The notes below the pieces were generated by a model, which saw only the letters and a list, made by a program, of their open reading frames with translations, was not told the origin of the DNA and searched no databases. The position numbers were made by a program, and so were the translations under genes. From positions 1-46,080 of the forward strand of contig CALXYG010000041.1 of assembly GCA_944392885.1 (NCBI GenBank): a stretch of DNA of 46,080 bases, written 5' to 3'. The first letter of the stretch is position 1, and each line of letters opens with the position of its first letter. Positions 1 to 9,400 of the stretch are shown here, piece by piece. The stretch is from an uncultured Clostridia bacterium (GTDB taxonomy: Bacteria > Bacillota > Clostridia > TANB77 > CAG-508).

Positions 1-2158
1 TAGGTAAAAGAGGTTCTAATGCCTTGATGTCTTGAATTCCAAATGCTGAAGCAATAAGCGGTGTAGCAATAATTGCGATAAATAAAGTAATTACCTCACC
101 TACATTACTAGATAATAAAAACTGTATGGCATTTAATATATTATAATATATTCTTCTTCCTTCATCAACTGCTGATACAACTGTAGCAAAATTATCATCT
201 GTTAAAATTACATCTGCTGCTTCTTTAGCCACATCTGTTCCTACGATTCCCATAGCGCAACCAATATCAGCATTCTTAAGAGCTGGTGCGTCGTTTACAC
301 CATCTCCTGTCATCGCAACTATTTCACCATTTGCTTGCCATGCTCGTACAATTCGAACTTTATGTTCCGGTGATACTCTTGCATATACTGAATAATTCCT
401 TATTTTATTTGTTAATTCTTCATCAGACATCTCTTCTAGTTCTTTTCCAGTAATTGCTTCTGATTCACTTTCTAAAATTCCTAACTCTCTTGCAATTGCA
501 ATTGCTGTAATTTTATGGTCTCCTGTAATCATAACAGGTTTAATTCCTGCAGTTTTACATTTTGCCACCGCTTCTTTTGCTTCCTCTCTTGGTGGATCAA
601 TCATACCTACCATACCAATAAATGTCAAATCTCTTTCCATTTCTTTTATTTCTTCTTGGTTTGGTTCATACTCTAGCTCTTTATATGCAAGTCCTAGCAC
701 TCTTAATGCTTCATTTGCCATATTTTCATTACTTTGATAAATTTCTTTTTTGTAATTTTCTAAATCTTCTTTTTTACCATTGATTATACAATCCCTACAT
801 CTTGCTAATAGTTCATCAACCCCACCTTTAGTATACACAATATATTTTTCATTGACTTTATTAACAGTTGTCATTAATTTTCTATCTGAATCAAATGGTA
901 TCTCTCCGATTCTTGGCATTGTTTCATAAATAGATGAATTAATACCTAATTTAAATCCAAAATCAACCAATGCTGTTTCTGTTGGGTCTCCTGTAAGTTT
1001 GTTATCTTCTGATATTTTAGTATCATTGCAAAGCATACTGGTATATATTAGCTTTTTAAGGTCTTCATCTTTCTCTTCAATTACATCTATATCGATTAAT
1101 TTATGATTATAAAATATTTTTTGTACTGTCATTTTGTTTTGCGTTAATGTTCCTGTTTTATCTGAACAAATAACAGTAGCACTTCCTAGTGTTTCTACTG
1201 CTGGTAATCGTTTAATAATAGCATTCTTTTTAACCATTCTTTGTACACCTATTGCAAGAACTATGGTAGATACTGCTGGCAAGCCTTCTGGAATAGCAGC
1301 AACAGCTAAGCTTACTGCTGACATAAACATATGAATTGGTTCTTTGCCATAAAGAAGTCCTACAACAAAAATAACAGCACAAATAACAAGTGCAGCAATT
1401 CCTAAGGTTTTACCTAATTTATTCAATTTTGCTTGTAAAGGTGTTTGTGTTTCTTCTGATTGATTAATAATATCTGCAATCTTACCCACTTCAGTATTCA
1501 TTGCTGTTTCGACTACAATACCCTTTCCCCTTCCATATGTAATAAGGCTAGAAGAAAAGAGCATATTAACACGATCTCCAATACCAATTTTTTCTTCACT
1601 AATAACTTCTGCTTTTTTTTCAACTGGTACAGATTCTCCTGTTAATGCTGCTTCTTGTGATTTTAAATTGATTGCCTCAATAATTCGTAAATCAGCTGGT
1701 ATATAATCCCCAGTTTCCAACACTAACACATCTCCAGGTACTAGTTCTCTTGATGGCACAACAGTTATTTTACCATTCCTAACTACCTTTGCTGCATGAC
1801 TACTCAATTTTTGTAGCGCTTCTAGTGATTTTTCTGCTTTGTTTTCCTGTGCAACACCAATAATAGCATTTACTAAAATTACAATCAAAATAATTATGGT
1901 GTCTGTAATTCCTTCTCCTTCAATAACCCCTATGATTCCAGAAATAACTGCCGAAATAATAAGTACAATAATCATAAAGTCTTTAAATTGTTCTAAAAAT
2001 TTAATAAAAATACTCTTTTTCTTTTTTTCCTTTAGCTCATTAAAACCATACTCTTTTTGTCTTTTACTTACTTCATCTTGGCTTAATCCTTTTTTTAAAT
2101 CTGTATTTAATATTCTTTCGGTTTCCTCCAATGTCTTGTTAAACCAATTTTCTGCCAA
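1..2158 (-). CDS. Calcium-transporting P-type ATPase, C-terminus cut by window edge
   Basis: Membrane pump that uses ATP to move Ca2+ out of the cytoplasm. About 719 residues are present of the roughly 870-900 usual for the family. Visible in order: cation-ATPase N-terminal domain, first membrane hairpin near residues 55-95, TGES actuator motif near 173, PEGL in membrane helix 4 (a Ca2+ ligand motif of SERCA-type pumps), phosphorylation motif DKTGT near 330, KGG in the nucleotide-binding domain, TGDGVNDAP hinge, and the SSNVGE motif of helix 5. The PEGL plus SSNVGE combination favours Ca2+ over other cations. The start is TTG at 2158, set by AGAAAGGAG nine bases upstream; no ATG fits. The missing part is membrane helices 6-10, beyond position 1. 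The gene is convergent with nothing here and lies downstream of tmRNA on the same strand. Confidence 0.93.
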   Translation of the reverse strand, partial: MAENWFNKTLEETERILNTDLKKGLSQDEVSKRQKEYGFNELKEKKKKSIFIKFLEQFKDFMIIVLIISAVISGIIGVIEGEGITDTIIILIVILVNAIIGVAQENKAEKSLEALQKLSSHAAKVVRNGKITVVPSRELVPGDVLVLETGDYIPADLRIIEAINLKSQEAALTGESVPVEKKAEVISEEKIGIGDRVNMLFSSSLITYGRGKGIVVETAMNTEVGKIADIINQSEETQTPLQAKLNKLGKTLGIAALVICAVIFVVGLLYGKEPIHMFMSAVSLAVAAIPEGLPAVSTIVLAIGVQRMVKKNAIIKRLPAVETLGSATVICSDKTGTLTQNKMTVQKIFYNHKLIDIDVIEEKDEDLKKLIYTSMLCNDTKISEDNKLTGDPTETALVDFGFKLGINSSIYETMPRIGEIPFDSDRKLMTTVNKVNEKYIVYTKGGVDELLARCRDCIINGKKEDLENYKKEIYQSNENMANEALRVLGLAYKELEYEPNQEEIKEMERDLTFIGMVGMIDPPREEAKEAVAKCKTAGIKPVMITGDHKITAIAIARELGILESESEAITGKELEEMSDEELTNKIRNYSVYARVSPEHKVRIVRAWQANGEIVAMTGDGVNDAPALKNADIGCAMGIVGTDVAKEAADVILTDDNFATVVSAVDEGRRIYYNILNAIQFLLSSNVGEVITLFIAIIATPLIASAFGIQDIKALEPLLP

Positions 2159-2225
2159 TTAAAAACACTCCTTTCTAATAATAATATTTAAATTACAAGT
2201 TTCGCTTCAATTATTACATGAATAT

Positions 2226-2576
2226 TGGTGGAGGTGAGGAGAGTTGAACTCCTGTCCAAAAAACCATCCATATAAGTTTCTCCGAGTGCAGTTTGTTCTA
2301 TTGGTTCCCAATTATTTTTTTAACAAACAAGAAAATATAATTAGTATCCTTTTATTACCCACTATTTTTAAGGAAAAAAATAGTTTCGTTTCCTACTAAT
2401 CGACGCTCCATCCCAAAGCGTAGGCACAAAGGGTGGAACGACGCTGCCTAAGCAGCGTATGCTAATTCTCTATTATCAGCGTTTATTTTTAGTTGCTTAC
2501 CTTTTATGGTGGACCGGTAAGCTTCCACCACTCGCTTCTCATATTTCTAGTTTTCTGTCGAAACCATTACACCCCC
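2226..2576 (-). ncRNA. ssrA: Transfer-messenger RNA (tmRNA)
   Basis: Rescues stalled ribosomes and tags their products for proteolysis. The 5' end GGGGGTGTAATGGTTTCGAC and the 3' end GGACAGGAGTTCAACTC...CTCCACCA are diagnostic, and CCA is encoded. The tag reading frame runs from 2480 down to the TAG at 2450-2448 and encodes ADNRELAYAA after the usual TAAAC preceding the resume codon. The stop codon sits in a GC-rich hairpin (CGCTGC/GCAGCG), as in other tmRNAs. The tag ends in LAYAA, whereas most clostridial tags end in ALAA. Length is 351 nt, typical of the family. Confidence 0.96.
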
Positions 2577-2587
2577 ATAATAGTTTT

Positions 2588-2616
2588 ATTATACTATATT
2601 CACTTATTTTATACAA
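2588..2616 (-). promoter_or_regulatory. Putative sigma-A promoter of ssrA
   Basis: The -35 box TTGTAT (2616-2611) and -10 box TATAAT (2593-2588) are separated by 17 bp, with the tmRNA 5' end 12 bases downstream of the -10 box. Confidence 0.7.
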
Positions 2617-2681
2617 TACCTTATATTAAAACTCGAACTATGATTAGGATAATTTTTTTAAAATTTTATTGTTAAAAACAA

Positions 2682-2710
2682 TTGAATTTTTGTTTAAAAC
2701 ATGATATAGT
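2682..2710 (+). promoter_or_regulatory. Putative sigma-A promoter of tRNA-Trp
   Basis: TTGAAT (2682-2687) and TATAGT (2705-2710) are separated by 17 bp, 18 bases ahead of the tRNA. Confidence 0.65.
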
Positions 2711-2727
2711 TAATAGGTATCAAATGT

Positions 2728-2801
2728 AGGGGTGTCGTACATCGGTAGTATAACGGTCTCCAAAACCGCTGAGCTAGGTTCGATTCCTAGCACCCCTGCC
2801 A
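2728..2801 (+). tRNA. tRNA-Trp (anticodon CCA)
   Basis: A full cloverleaf is visible. The acceptor AGGGGTG pairs with CACCCCT, the anticodon arm is CGGTCTCCAAAACCG with CCA in the loop, the T-arm contains GGTTCGATTCC, and the 3' CCA is encoded (2799-2801). The CCA anticodon reads UGG only, so UGA is not decoded as Trp by this tRNA. Confidence 0.95.
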
Positions 2802-2909
2802 TATATAAATTAATTCTAAAAGGATGTACATTTTTTTAGAAAATACATGGGGCGTTTAAAGTATTTTTACTTTGAATGTCCTTATTTTTTAAATTAAGGA
2901 TGTTATTTT

Positions 2910-3510
2910 ATGTTTTCTTATTGTTTTAAATCATTTTTTTTATTTTGTATCATCACTGTTTTGATATTGCTTTTATTGTTTTGTTCTTTTATTCCATTTG
3001 TTTCAAAAGAATATAATTTCAATGCTACATTTGAATTTTCTTATACTCAAAAGCTAAATGGTGGTGGTCTTTTATGGCCTACTCCTGGCTATACTACAAT
3101 TACTTCCTATTTCGGAAAAAGAAAGGCACCAACAACTCGGTGCTTCTACTTATCATTCTGGTATTGATATTGGTGCTCCAACAGGATGTAATATTATTTC
3201 TATTTTCCATGGAAGAGTTAGTTTCATTGGCTTTAGCGGTGCTGGAGGCTATACTATTACAGTAAAAAATAATGACTTTACCGCTTCTTATTGCCATGTT
3301 TCCTCTAATTTTTTGGTATATGTTGGTCAGTATGTCGAAAAAGGTCAAATAATCGGAAAAGTTGGTCCAAAAAATGTTTACGGAGTTGCAAATAATCCAT
3401 ATAAAGATAAAAGTGGTAACCCCACAAATGGGGCTACCACCGGTCCACATCTCCACCTTACATTAAGAAAAAATGGAAAATTGGTAAATCCTTTAGATTA
3501 CATCGTTTGA
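2910..3510 (+). CDS. M23 (LytM-type) metallopeptidase, +1 frameshift at a CGG codon
   Basis: Membrane-anchored peptidoglycan endopeptidase of about 199 residues if the shift is bypassed. Residues 1-35 form a hydrophobic signal anchor. The peptidase domain starts at WPTPGYTTITSYFG and carries the zinc ligands in YHSGID and HLHL, so the catalytic residues are intact. The frame from the ATG at 2910 breaks at CGG (3138-3140). Skipping C3138 gives ...APTT-GASTYHSGID, the conserved family sequence, in the frame that ends at 3510. Without the shift the product is an 85-residue fragment lacking the active site. AAGGATG lies upstream of the start. This may be programmed frameshifting, a true break or a sequence error; see the CGG findings. 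Confidence 0.85.
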
Positions 3511-3513
3511 ATT

Positions 3514-4002
3514 TTACATATCGTCTTCATTATTTTCCTCTTCAGAATCACATGTATGACAATTAAAACAATTTCCACTACATGCTCCTTCTTCAATTCC
3601 TGTACCTTCCCAATCAAGTTCAATCATATTTCTACATTCAGGGCATTGAATTTCTTCTTTTAATTCATCTACCTCTGTTAAAAATTCATAATTACAGTAT
3701 GGACATATAATTTCAAATTCAAATGTTTCGTTTTCTTCTATTCCCTCTTCGTCATAAATATCTCTTTCAATATTATTTACAACCCTTTGTACTTTTTGTA
3801 TTTTATCCTCTAATTCTTTTTGGCTTTGTGCAAGTGCATTAATTCTATCTTCATATTTCTCGGATATTGCTTGCATCTCATCTATAAAAAGCATAGACAA
3901 TCTATACATTTGATTTTTAGCATACTCTAAATCTTTTTGATTAGAAATGTTTTCATCTAATTCATTTAGAATCTTAAGATATTCATCATTAATATTTGTC
4001 AT
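3514..4002 (-). CDS. Zinc-ribbon protein with N-terminal coiled coil (CD1247-like)
   Basis: A 162-residue cytoplasmic protein. Residues 1-85 are helical and charged, likely a coiled coil. An acidic stretch follows, then a CPYC...CPEC zinc ribbon near residues 98-125, then a Cys-rich tail (CSGNCFNCHTC). It resembles the small clostridial family typified by C. difficile CD1247, which is often found beside efp; that assignment is from memory of the family layout. The exact function is unknown. It starts at ATG 4002 with AAAGGA seven bases upstream and is 12 bases after efp, so the two are probably cotranscribed. Confidence 0.7.
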   Translation of the reverse strand: MTNINDEYLKILNELDENISNQKDLEYAKNQMYRLSMLFIDEMQAISEKYEDRINALAQSQKELEDKIQKVQRVVNNIERDIYDEEGIEENETFEFEIICPYCNYEFLTEVDELKEEIQCPECRNMIELDWEGTGIEEGACSGNCFNCHTCDSEEENNEDDM

Positions 4003-4014
4003 AACATATCCTTT

Positions 4015-4581
4015 CTATATTCTTTCCATATACTCGCCTGTTCTTGTGTCAATACGAATAATATCACCAATATTTACAAATAAAGGCACATTAATTTCAG
4101 TTCCATTTTCTAATTTCGCAGGTTTGTTGGCACTTGTTGATGTATTTCCACTAAAACCTGGTTCTGTGTATGTAACTTCTAATTCAACAAAAATTGGTGG
4201 TTCTATGGCAAATACCTTTCCTTTAAATGAAAGAATTTTAACAGACATATTTTCTTTAATAAACTTTAAACTATCACCTAATTCTTCTTTATTAAGCGGT
4301 ATTTGTTCATATGTATTATTATCCATAAAGTAATATAGTTCTCCATCATTATACAAATATTGCATATCTCTTTTTTCAATCTCTGCACCCTGTAATTTTT
4401 CTGATGGATTAAATGTTTTTTCTAGTACTGATCCATTAATTACATTTTTTAACTTTGTCCTTACAAATGCTGCTCCTTTTCCTGGTTTTACGTGTTGAAA
4501 TTCAACCACTTTATATACTGAACCATCCATTTCAAATGTAGTTCCATTTCTAACATCTCCTGCCATATATACTTCTGCCAT
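4015..4581 (-). CDS. efp: Translation elongation factor P
   Basis: Binds between the P and E sites and relieves ribosome stalling at proline runs. It is 188 residues long, as usual, with a KOW-like N-terminal domain followed by two OB domains. The conserved loop [10 protein letters not shown] places the usually modified lysine at residue 35. The N-terminus is about three residues longer than in B. subtilis. The start at ATG 4581 is supported by GAAAGGGG seven bases upstream. It is followed closely by the zinc-ribbon gene and preceded by the Xaa-Pro aminopeptidase, a common Firmicute arrangement linking the proline-related genes. Confidence 0.97.
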   Translation of the reverse strand: MAEVYMAGDVRNGTTFEMDGSVYKVVEFQHVKPGKGAAFVRTKLKNVINGSVLEKTFNPSEKLQGAEIEKRDMQYLYNDGELYYFMDNNTYEQIPLNKEELGDSLKFIKENMSVKILSFKGKVFAIEPPIFVELEVTYTEPGFSGNTSTSANKPAKLENGTEINVPLFVNIGDIIRIDTRTGEYMERI

Positions 4582-4616
4582 ATTTATTCCCCTTTCTAAA
4601 TTTGTTTATCTTGTAT

Positions 4617-4645
4617 ATTTTACTACATTTTAGGCATAAAATCAA
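4617..4645 (-). promoter_or_regulatory. Putative promoter of efp
   Basis: TTGATT (4645-4640) and TAAAAT (4622-4617) with a 17-bp spacer lie in the 105-bp gap after pepP, so efp may be transcribed independently. Confidence 0.5.
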
Positions 4646-4686
4646 TACTTTGGTGCAAATTAGCGCACTATAAAATTTAGATTAAT

Positions 4687-5761
4687 TTAACTTTGACTAC
4701 CAATTATAATATAATTTTTCTCTGAATTTGTTAAATTTATACACCCATTTTTTGTAATTAAAACAGTGTCTTCTATTCTAACTCCAAATTTTCTAGGTAA
4801 ATAGATGCCTGGTTCATTAGTCACTACCATATTTTCTTTTAATATCTGATTACTTCTCGAACTTAAAATTGGTCCTTCATGTAGGGTTAATCCAACACCA
4901 TGTCCTAATGCATGAATTAACATATGACTATTAAATTCAAAATTGTTTTCTACTAATTTAGTAATAATTTTAATATTACCGCCATCTTTTAATTCATTTT
5001 GAGTAGATAATTGATTTTTTAAAACTAAATCGTAAATTTTTTTTACATCTTCTGAAATATAATCCATAAAAATTGTTCTTGTCATGTCAGAGCAATAGCC
5101 TTGATACTTACACCCAAGATCAATAGTTATAACATCTCCTGATTCTATTTTTTTGTCTGTCGGTATAGCGTGTGGCATAGATGAATGAACACCAGAAGCT
5201 ACAATTGGTTCAAATGCAACACCGTCTGCCCCGTGTAATTTAAAATATTGCTCTATTTCTGCTTCAATTTGTTTTTCTGTCATTCCTTTTTTTATAAAAC
5301 TTAATAAATGTGAAAAACATGAATCAGTTATTTGACATGCTTTTTTTATTTTTTCTATTTCGTCCACATCTTTTATCACACGGTGTGCTTCTATCATTTT
5401 TTCCGTTTCTATAATGTTTTCTATTTTATATTTATGCACATATTCTTTATAATTTGCATAAGTAACGTAATTTTCTTCAAAACCCACTGAATTACAAAAC
5501 ATAAAAAAATTTTCATAATCATCTTTGCTTAAATTTTTCGCATCATATACCATAATGCCATCATCAATGGTAAGAACGCTATTTACAGCTTCCATATATC
5601 GACTATCTGTAATGTATATATTCTCTTTTCTCGTAATTAACAAAGTTCCCTCTGCATTAATATTAGTAAGATATCGAACATTAATAGGATTCGAGATAAT
5701 CATTCCATCTAAATCCATTCCGTTTCATTTTATTTCTTAGCCATTCAATTTTATAATTCAT
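4687..5761 (-). CDS. pepP: Xaa-Pro aminopeptidase (M24B), +1 frameshift at a CGG codon
   Basis: Removes N-terminal residues preceding proline; cytoplasmic, two-metal enzyme. The C-terminal pita-bread domain keeps all five metal ligands: D in IDLGCKYQ, D in CSDMTRT, H in HALGHGVG, E in NEPGIYL and E in RIEDTV. The true start is ATG 5761, eight bases after GGAGG, giving MNYKIEWLRNKMK. That frame then meets CGG (5722-5720) and soon a stop. Omitting the C gives GMDLDGMIISNPINVRYL, the normal M24B N-terminal domain, and a 357-residue protein of the expected length. An alternative ATG at 5718 lacks a ribosome site and would remove the first helix. Confidence 0.9.
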
Positions 5762-5778
5762 TATGGTATTCCTCCTTT

Positions 5779-6537
5779 TTACCCTTGAAACATTCCCAAT
5801 GTAAAAATCTTTAGAAGAATATAAAATAATAAGTTAAATGGTACAAATGTAACAATAAAGGCAGCTAGTACAATAAATGGACCAAATGGTATATATTCAT
5901 CTGTTTTCTTCTTCTTTGTAACAAGTAAAGCAATACTAATAATAGCTCCTAATAAAAAGGAAATAACAGCTACAACTATAATATTAATTGCTCCTAAATA
6001 TAACCCCATAGCTCCCATTAACTTTACATCACCAAATCCCATAGCTTCTTTTCCAGCGATTAGTCCGCCAATAAAAGTAATAACAAGAAATATTCCTCCT
6101 CCAACAAGACATCCTAATAACATATTAAGTGCTACATTCATATTAATAAAAATCGCTGATAAAAATGTGAATACAAGTCCACATTCAAACATTGTTAAAT
6201 TCAACCTATTAGGTATAATTTGTGCTTTATAATCTATAATAAAAGCTGAAAGAAGCATTGGTAACAATACCATATATTTAATAAGGCGTATACCTTCTTG
6301 AATCCTAAATTCAAAACCCATACAGTATAAGAGCCCAACATATAGAAGTGACATTATAATAATAGTAATATAATGAATTTTCTTATTTTCTTTTCTATAT
6401 TCAAAATATTCCTTAGAAAAAACAGCTTTTTCTTCTAAAAGTCTCTTGTTAGCCCATCCTAGAAATTGTCCTACAATTCCACCCAAAAAAGCTATTAATA
6501 CATACCCTATAATATGAACATCATTAATATACATCAT
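5779..6537 (-). CDS. Prepilin peptidase (A24 family), peptidase domain only
   Basis: Membrane aspartic protease that cleaves the leader of type IV prepilins or pseudopilins on the cytoplasmic side. It has 252 residues and several hydrophobic segments. The catalytic aspartates are D102 (in AFIIDYKA) and D170 (in the GFGD motif). The N-terminal methyltransferase domain with its CxxC pairs is absent, so it may only cleave. It overlaps the yqeG stop codon by four bases (ATGA), implying translational coupling. No pilin operon lies in the window, although a remnant near 18.0 kb may derive from a prepilin-like gene. Confidence 0.9.
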   Translation of the reverse strand: MMYINDVHIIGYVLIAFLGGIVGQFLGWANKRLLEEKAVFSKEYFEYRKENKKIHYITIIIMSLLYVGLLYCMGFEFRIQEGIRLIKYMVLLPMLLSAFIIDYKAQIIPNRLNLTMFECGLVFTFLSAIFINMNVALNMLLGCLVGGGIFLVITFIGGLIAGKEAMGFGDVKLMGAMGLYLGAINIIVVAVISFLLGAIISIALLVTKKKKTDEYIPFGPFIVLAAFIVTFVPFNLLFYILLKIFTLGMFQG

Positions 6538-7031
6538 TTTTTCCCCTTTTCTAGATATTTCCTTAGTATATAATTTTCTATAGGTCTTTTAATAACAGTA
6601 ATCCATATATCTTTTTCGTCTAGTGGTTTTACTAATATAGAAAACATATTGCAACGGTTTGCTCCAAGTACATCAGTAAAGATTTGATCACCAATAAGCG
6701 CAATATTTTCTGGTTTTTCACCAAGTTGTTTTATTGCTTTTTTTAATCCAAATTTAAATGGTTTCATAGCAAATAATATAAAATTGATTCCCAATTCTTT
6801 AGATACTTTCTCTAATTTTTCTTTTTTGTTACTATTTGATACTATTAATAATTTTATACCCTTTTTTTGTAACGAATTACACCATTGTATTGCACCATCT
6901 AATACATTTGTTTCAAAATCAATTAACGTGTTGTCCATGTCTAAGATTATTGCATGAATATGATTTTTCTCAAGTAAATCATACGATATATCTTTAATAG
7001 TATCTACATAAATATCTGGATAAAAAATCAT
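6534..7031 (-). CDS. yqeG: YqeG-family HAD phosphatase (subclass IIIA)
   Basis: Predicted Mg2+-dependent phosphatase; family members act on small phosphate esters and the substrate here is not known. HAD motifs are intact: LDMDNTL (nucleophile and general acid), VSNSN, the lysine in MKPFKFG, and IGDQIFTD. The start chosen is ATG 7031 because AGGAGG lies seven bases upstream; the longer frame from 7061 has no such site and would add 10 residues. The product is about 165 residues, usual for YqeG. The 3' end overlaps the prepilin peptidase start by four bases. Confidence 0.88.
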   Translation of the reverse strand: MIFYPDIYVDTIKDISYDLLEKNHIHAIILDMDNTLIDFETNVLDGAIQWCNSLQKKGIKLLIVSNSNKKEKLEKVSKELGINFILFAMKPFKFGLKKAIKQLGEKPENIALIGDQIFTDVLGANRCNMFSILVKPLDEKDIWITVIKRPIENYILRKYLEKGKK

Positions 7032-7138
7032 ATTCTTTCCTCCTCTTACTATAAAAAACATTTCACCATATAAACTTATATTATCAATCTATCAATGTTT
7101 TGTCAATTTTATTTTTAAATATTTTTCTTATTTGCTTA

Positions 7139-7372
7139 CTATCTTACTTTATATTCAATATCTTTCATAAATGGAAACATTTCGTTTAATGCCTTATTCG
7201 ATATTAAATTTAATTTAGCATGAGGGCTTTTTTCTTTTACAGTAACTAATTCTTGTGAATAGCAATTATCAGCAACCTTATAAATTAAATAGTAATTATT
7301 ATTATAATTGAAGTATAATCCAAAACCATTATCTAAATCATTTTTCATCTTTTCTAATGTATAATCTTCCAT
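7139..7372 (-). CDS. Small conserved-type hypothetical protein
   Basis: A 77-residue, soluble, Tyr/Asn-rich protein that I cannot assign to a characterised family. It contains no cysteines in a metal pattern apart from one Cys, and no membrane segment. Its start at ATG 7372 follows GGGAG, and it begins 10 bases after the ligA stop codon, so it is probably cotranscribed with ligA. The position and ribosome site support a real gene. Confidence 0.65.
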   Translation of the reverse strand: MEDYTLEKMKNDLDNGFGLYFNYNNNYYLIYKVADNCYSQELVTVKEKSPHAKLNLISNKALNEMFPFMKDIEYKVR

Positions 7373-7382
7373 ATAATCTCCC

Positions 7383-9377
7383 TTATTTAATCATTTCGAT
7401 AAATTCCTGTTCTGTTAATATTTGTACACCTAATTGTTCCGCTTTAGTTAGTTTACTTCCAGCTTCATCTCCTACCAATACATAACTCGTCTTTTTAGAT
7501 ACACTGTTTGATGTTTTTCCACCAAATTTTTCTATAATTTCTATTGCTTCATCTCTAGTATAATTACTTAAAGCCCCTGTTAATACAAATGTTTTTCCGT
7601 AAAATCGTTCATCCATCTCTTGCTCTTTGTGTTCCATATTAATTCCAGCTTCTTTTAGCTTATTTATTAAATCTTTTGTTTGTTCTTGAGCAAAGAAACG
7701 AAAAACACTATCTGCAATAACAGGTCCAATATCTTCTATCATACTTAATTCCTCAAAGCTTGCTTGTGAAATAGCATTAATTGTTTTATAACGTTTTGCC
7801 AATAGTTTAGATGTTTTGTTTCCTAAATGGCGAATTCCTAATGCATTAATTAGTTTTGATAAATCATTTTTTTTACTATTTTCAATAGCTTCTAATAGAT
7901 TCTGAGCAAATTTTTTTCCATTTTTCTTTAAAGAAGCTAATTGTTGTAAATTTAGTTTATATATATCTGCAATGTTATTAATTAATCCTCTGTTAATTAA
8001 TTCCTCAATGATAGCAATACCTAGTCCGTTAATATCCATTCCATCTTTAGACGCAAAATGTGCAATACTTCTTAGTTGTACTGCTTTACATTCAATTCCA
8101 ATACATCTGGCCACTGCCTCTCCTGACTCTCTTATAACAGGGCCTCCACAAACTGGACACAGCTTTGGCATTTCGAACTTTTTTTCAGTTCCTTTTCTCT
8201 TTTCTTTTTTTACTCCAACTACTTCAGGTATAACATCCCCAGCTTTCTGAATAACAACAATATCACCAATTCGTATATCTTTGTCCTTGATAAAGTCTTC
8301 ATTGTGTAGTGTTGTTTTTGAAATAGTAGAACCTGCTAATTTTACTGGTTCTAGTATAGCCAAAGGTGTAATTGCACCTGTTCTGCCTACCTGGCAAATA
8401 ATATCTTTTACAGAAGTTTCTATTTGTTCTGGTGGGTATTTATATGCAATTGCCCATTTTGGAGTTTTAAAAGTAGTACCCAATTTCTCCCTAAGTTCTA
8501 AATTATCCACTTTAATAACTGCGCCATCAATACCAAAATCAAGTTCTTCACGTTTTGCACCTATTTTATTTATTTCGTCTATTACCTCATCTATAGTGTT
8601 GCATAACACCCTAATAGGAACCACGTTAAACCCCATCTTTTCCAAATAATTTAATGCCTCATAGTGAGAAGTGAAATCCTTTCTTTCACATTTTTGCACA
8701 TTAAAAATAAAAATATCAAGAGGTCTTGTTTTTGCAATGTTGCTATCTAACTGTCTTAGAGAACCAGCCGCCGCATTTCTGCTGTTTGCAAACAATGGCT
8801 CTTCTAATATCTCTCTTTCATTATTTAGCTTTTCAAATTCTTTTTTTCCAATAAATACTTCTCCGCGAACGGTAATATCTATTGATTCGTTTATTTTTTT
8901 TGGCACATGCGAAATAGTTTTTAAATTTTCCGTTACATCTTCTCCTATTTGTCCGTCTCCTCTAGTTGCACCTTTTGTAAAAATACCATTTTTATATTCT
9001 AATGCTGTTGATAATCCATCTATTTTTGTTTCTACTACATATTGGAGTGGAAGTTTAAATTCCTTTGCCTGTTCTCTAATTCTTAAGTCAAAGTTTCTTA
9101 TTTCCTCAAAATCAAATACATCTTGTAAGCTTTGTAGTGGTACTTCATGTGCTATTTTTTTAAATCCCTCTTTAACTGTCCCGCCTACTTTTTGTGTTAA
9201 TGAGTCATCACTAATATATTCTGGGTATTGCTTTTCCAAATTTTTTAGTTCATTCATTAATAAATCATACTCAAAATCACTAATTTCTGGCGAATCTTCA
9301 TCATAATAACGTCTTGCATGATAGTCCGTTATTTCTCTTAGTTCTTCTATTCTTTTTTTAGCTTCTGTTTTGTTCAT
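7383..9377 (-). CDS. ligA: NAD+-dependent DNA ligase
   Basis: Seals nicks in duplex DNA during replication and repair using NAD+. The product is 664 residues, the normal length, starting at ATG 9377 with GGGAGG seven bases upstream; a longer frame to 9440 would add 21 residues without support. Domain order: Ia domain (residues 1-70), adenylation domain with catalytic K118 in the KIDG motif, OB fold, a four-Cys zinc finger (CPVC...C...C), helix-hairpin-helix repeats near 440-570, and a BRCT domain at about 588-664. It lies downstream of pgsA with a 23-bp gap. Confidence 0.97.
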   Translation of the reverse strand: MNKTEAKKRIEELREITDYHARRYYDEDSPEISDFEYDLLMNELKNLEKQYPEYISDDSLTQKVGGTVKEGFKKIAHEVPLQSLQDVFDFEEIRNFDLRIREQAKEFKLPLQYVVETKIDGLSTALEYKNGIFTKGATRGDGQIGEDVTENLKTISHVPKKINESIDITVRGEVFIGKKEFEKLNNEREILEEPLFANSRNAAAGSLRQLDSNIAKTRPLDIFIFNVQKCERKDFTSHYEALNYLEKMGFNVVPIRVLCNTIDEVIDEINKIGAKREELDFGIDGAVIKVDNLELREKLGTTFKTPKWAIAYKYPPEQIETSVKDIICQVGRTGAITPLAILEPVKLAGSTISKTTLHNEDFIKDKDIRIGDIVVIQKAGDVIPEVVGVKKEKRKGTEKKFEMPKLCPVCGGPVIRESGEAVARCIGIECKAVQLRSIAHFASKDGMDINGLGIAIIEELINRGLINNIADIYKLNLQQLASLKKNGKKFAQNLLEAIENSKKNDLSKLINALGIRHLGNKTSKLLAKRYKTINAISQASFEELSMIEDIGPVIADSVFRFFAQEQTKDLINKLKEAGINMEHKEQEMDERFYGKTFVLTGALSNYTRDEAIEIIEKFGGKTSNSVSKKTSYVLVGDEAGSKLTKAEQLGVQILTEQEFIEMIK

Positions 9378-9400
9378 GTATTTCCTCCCGCACATGATTT

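Noticed and set aside
3100-3456. Open reading frame on the minus strand opposite the M23 peptidase
   Set aside because: It mirrors the conserved M23 coding frame and has no ribosome site or family signature.
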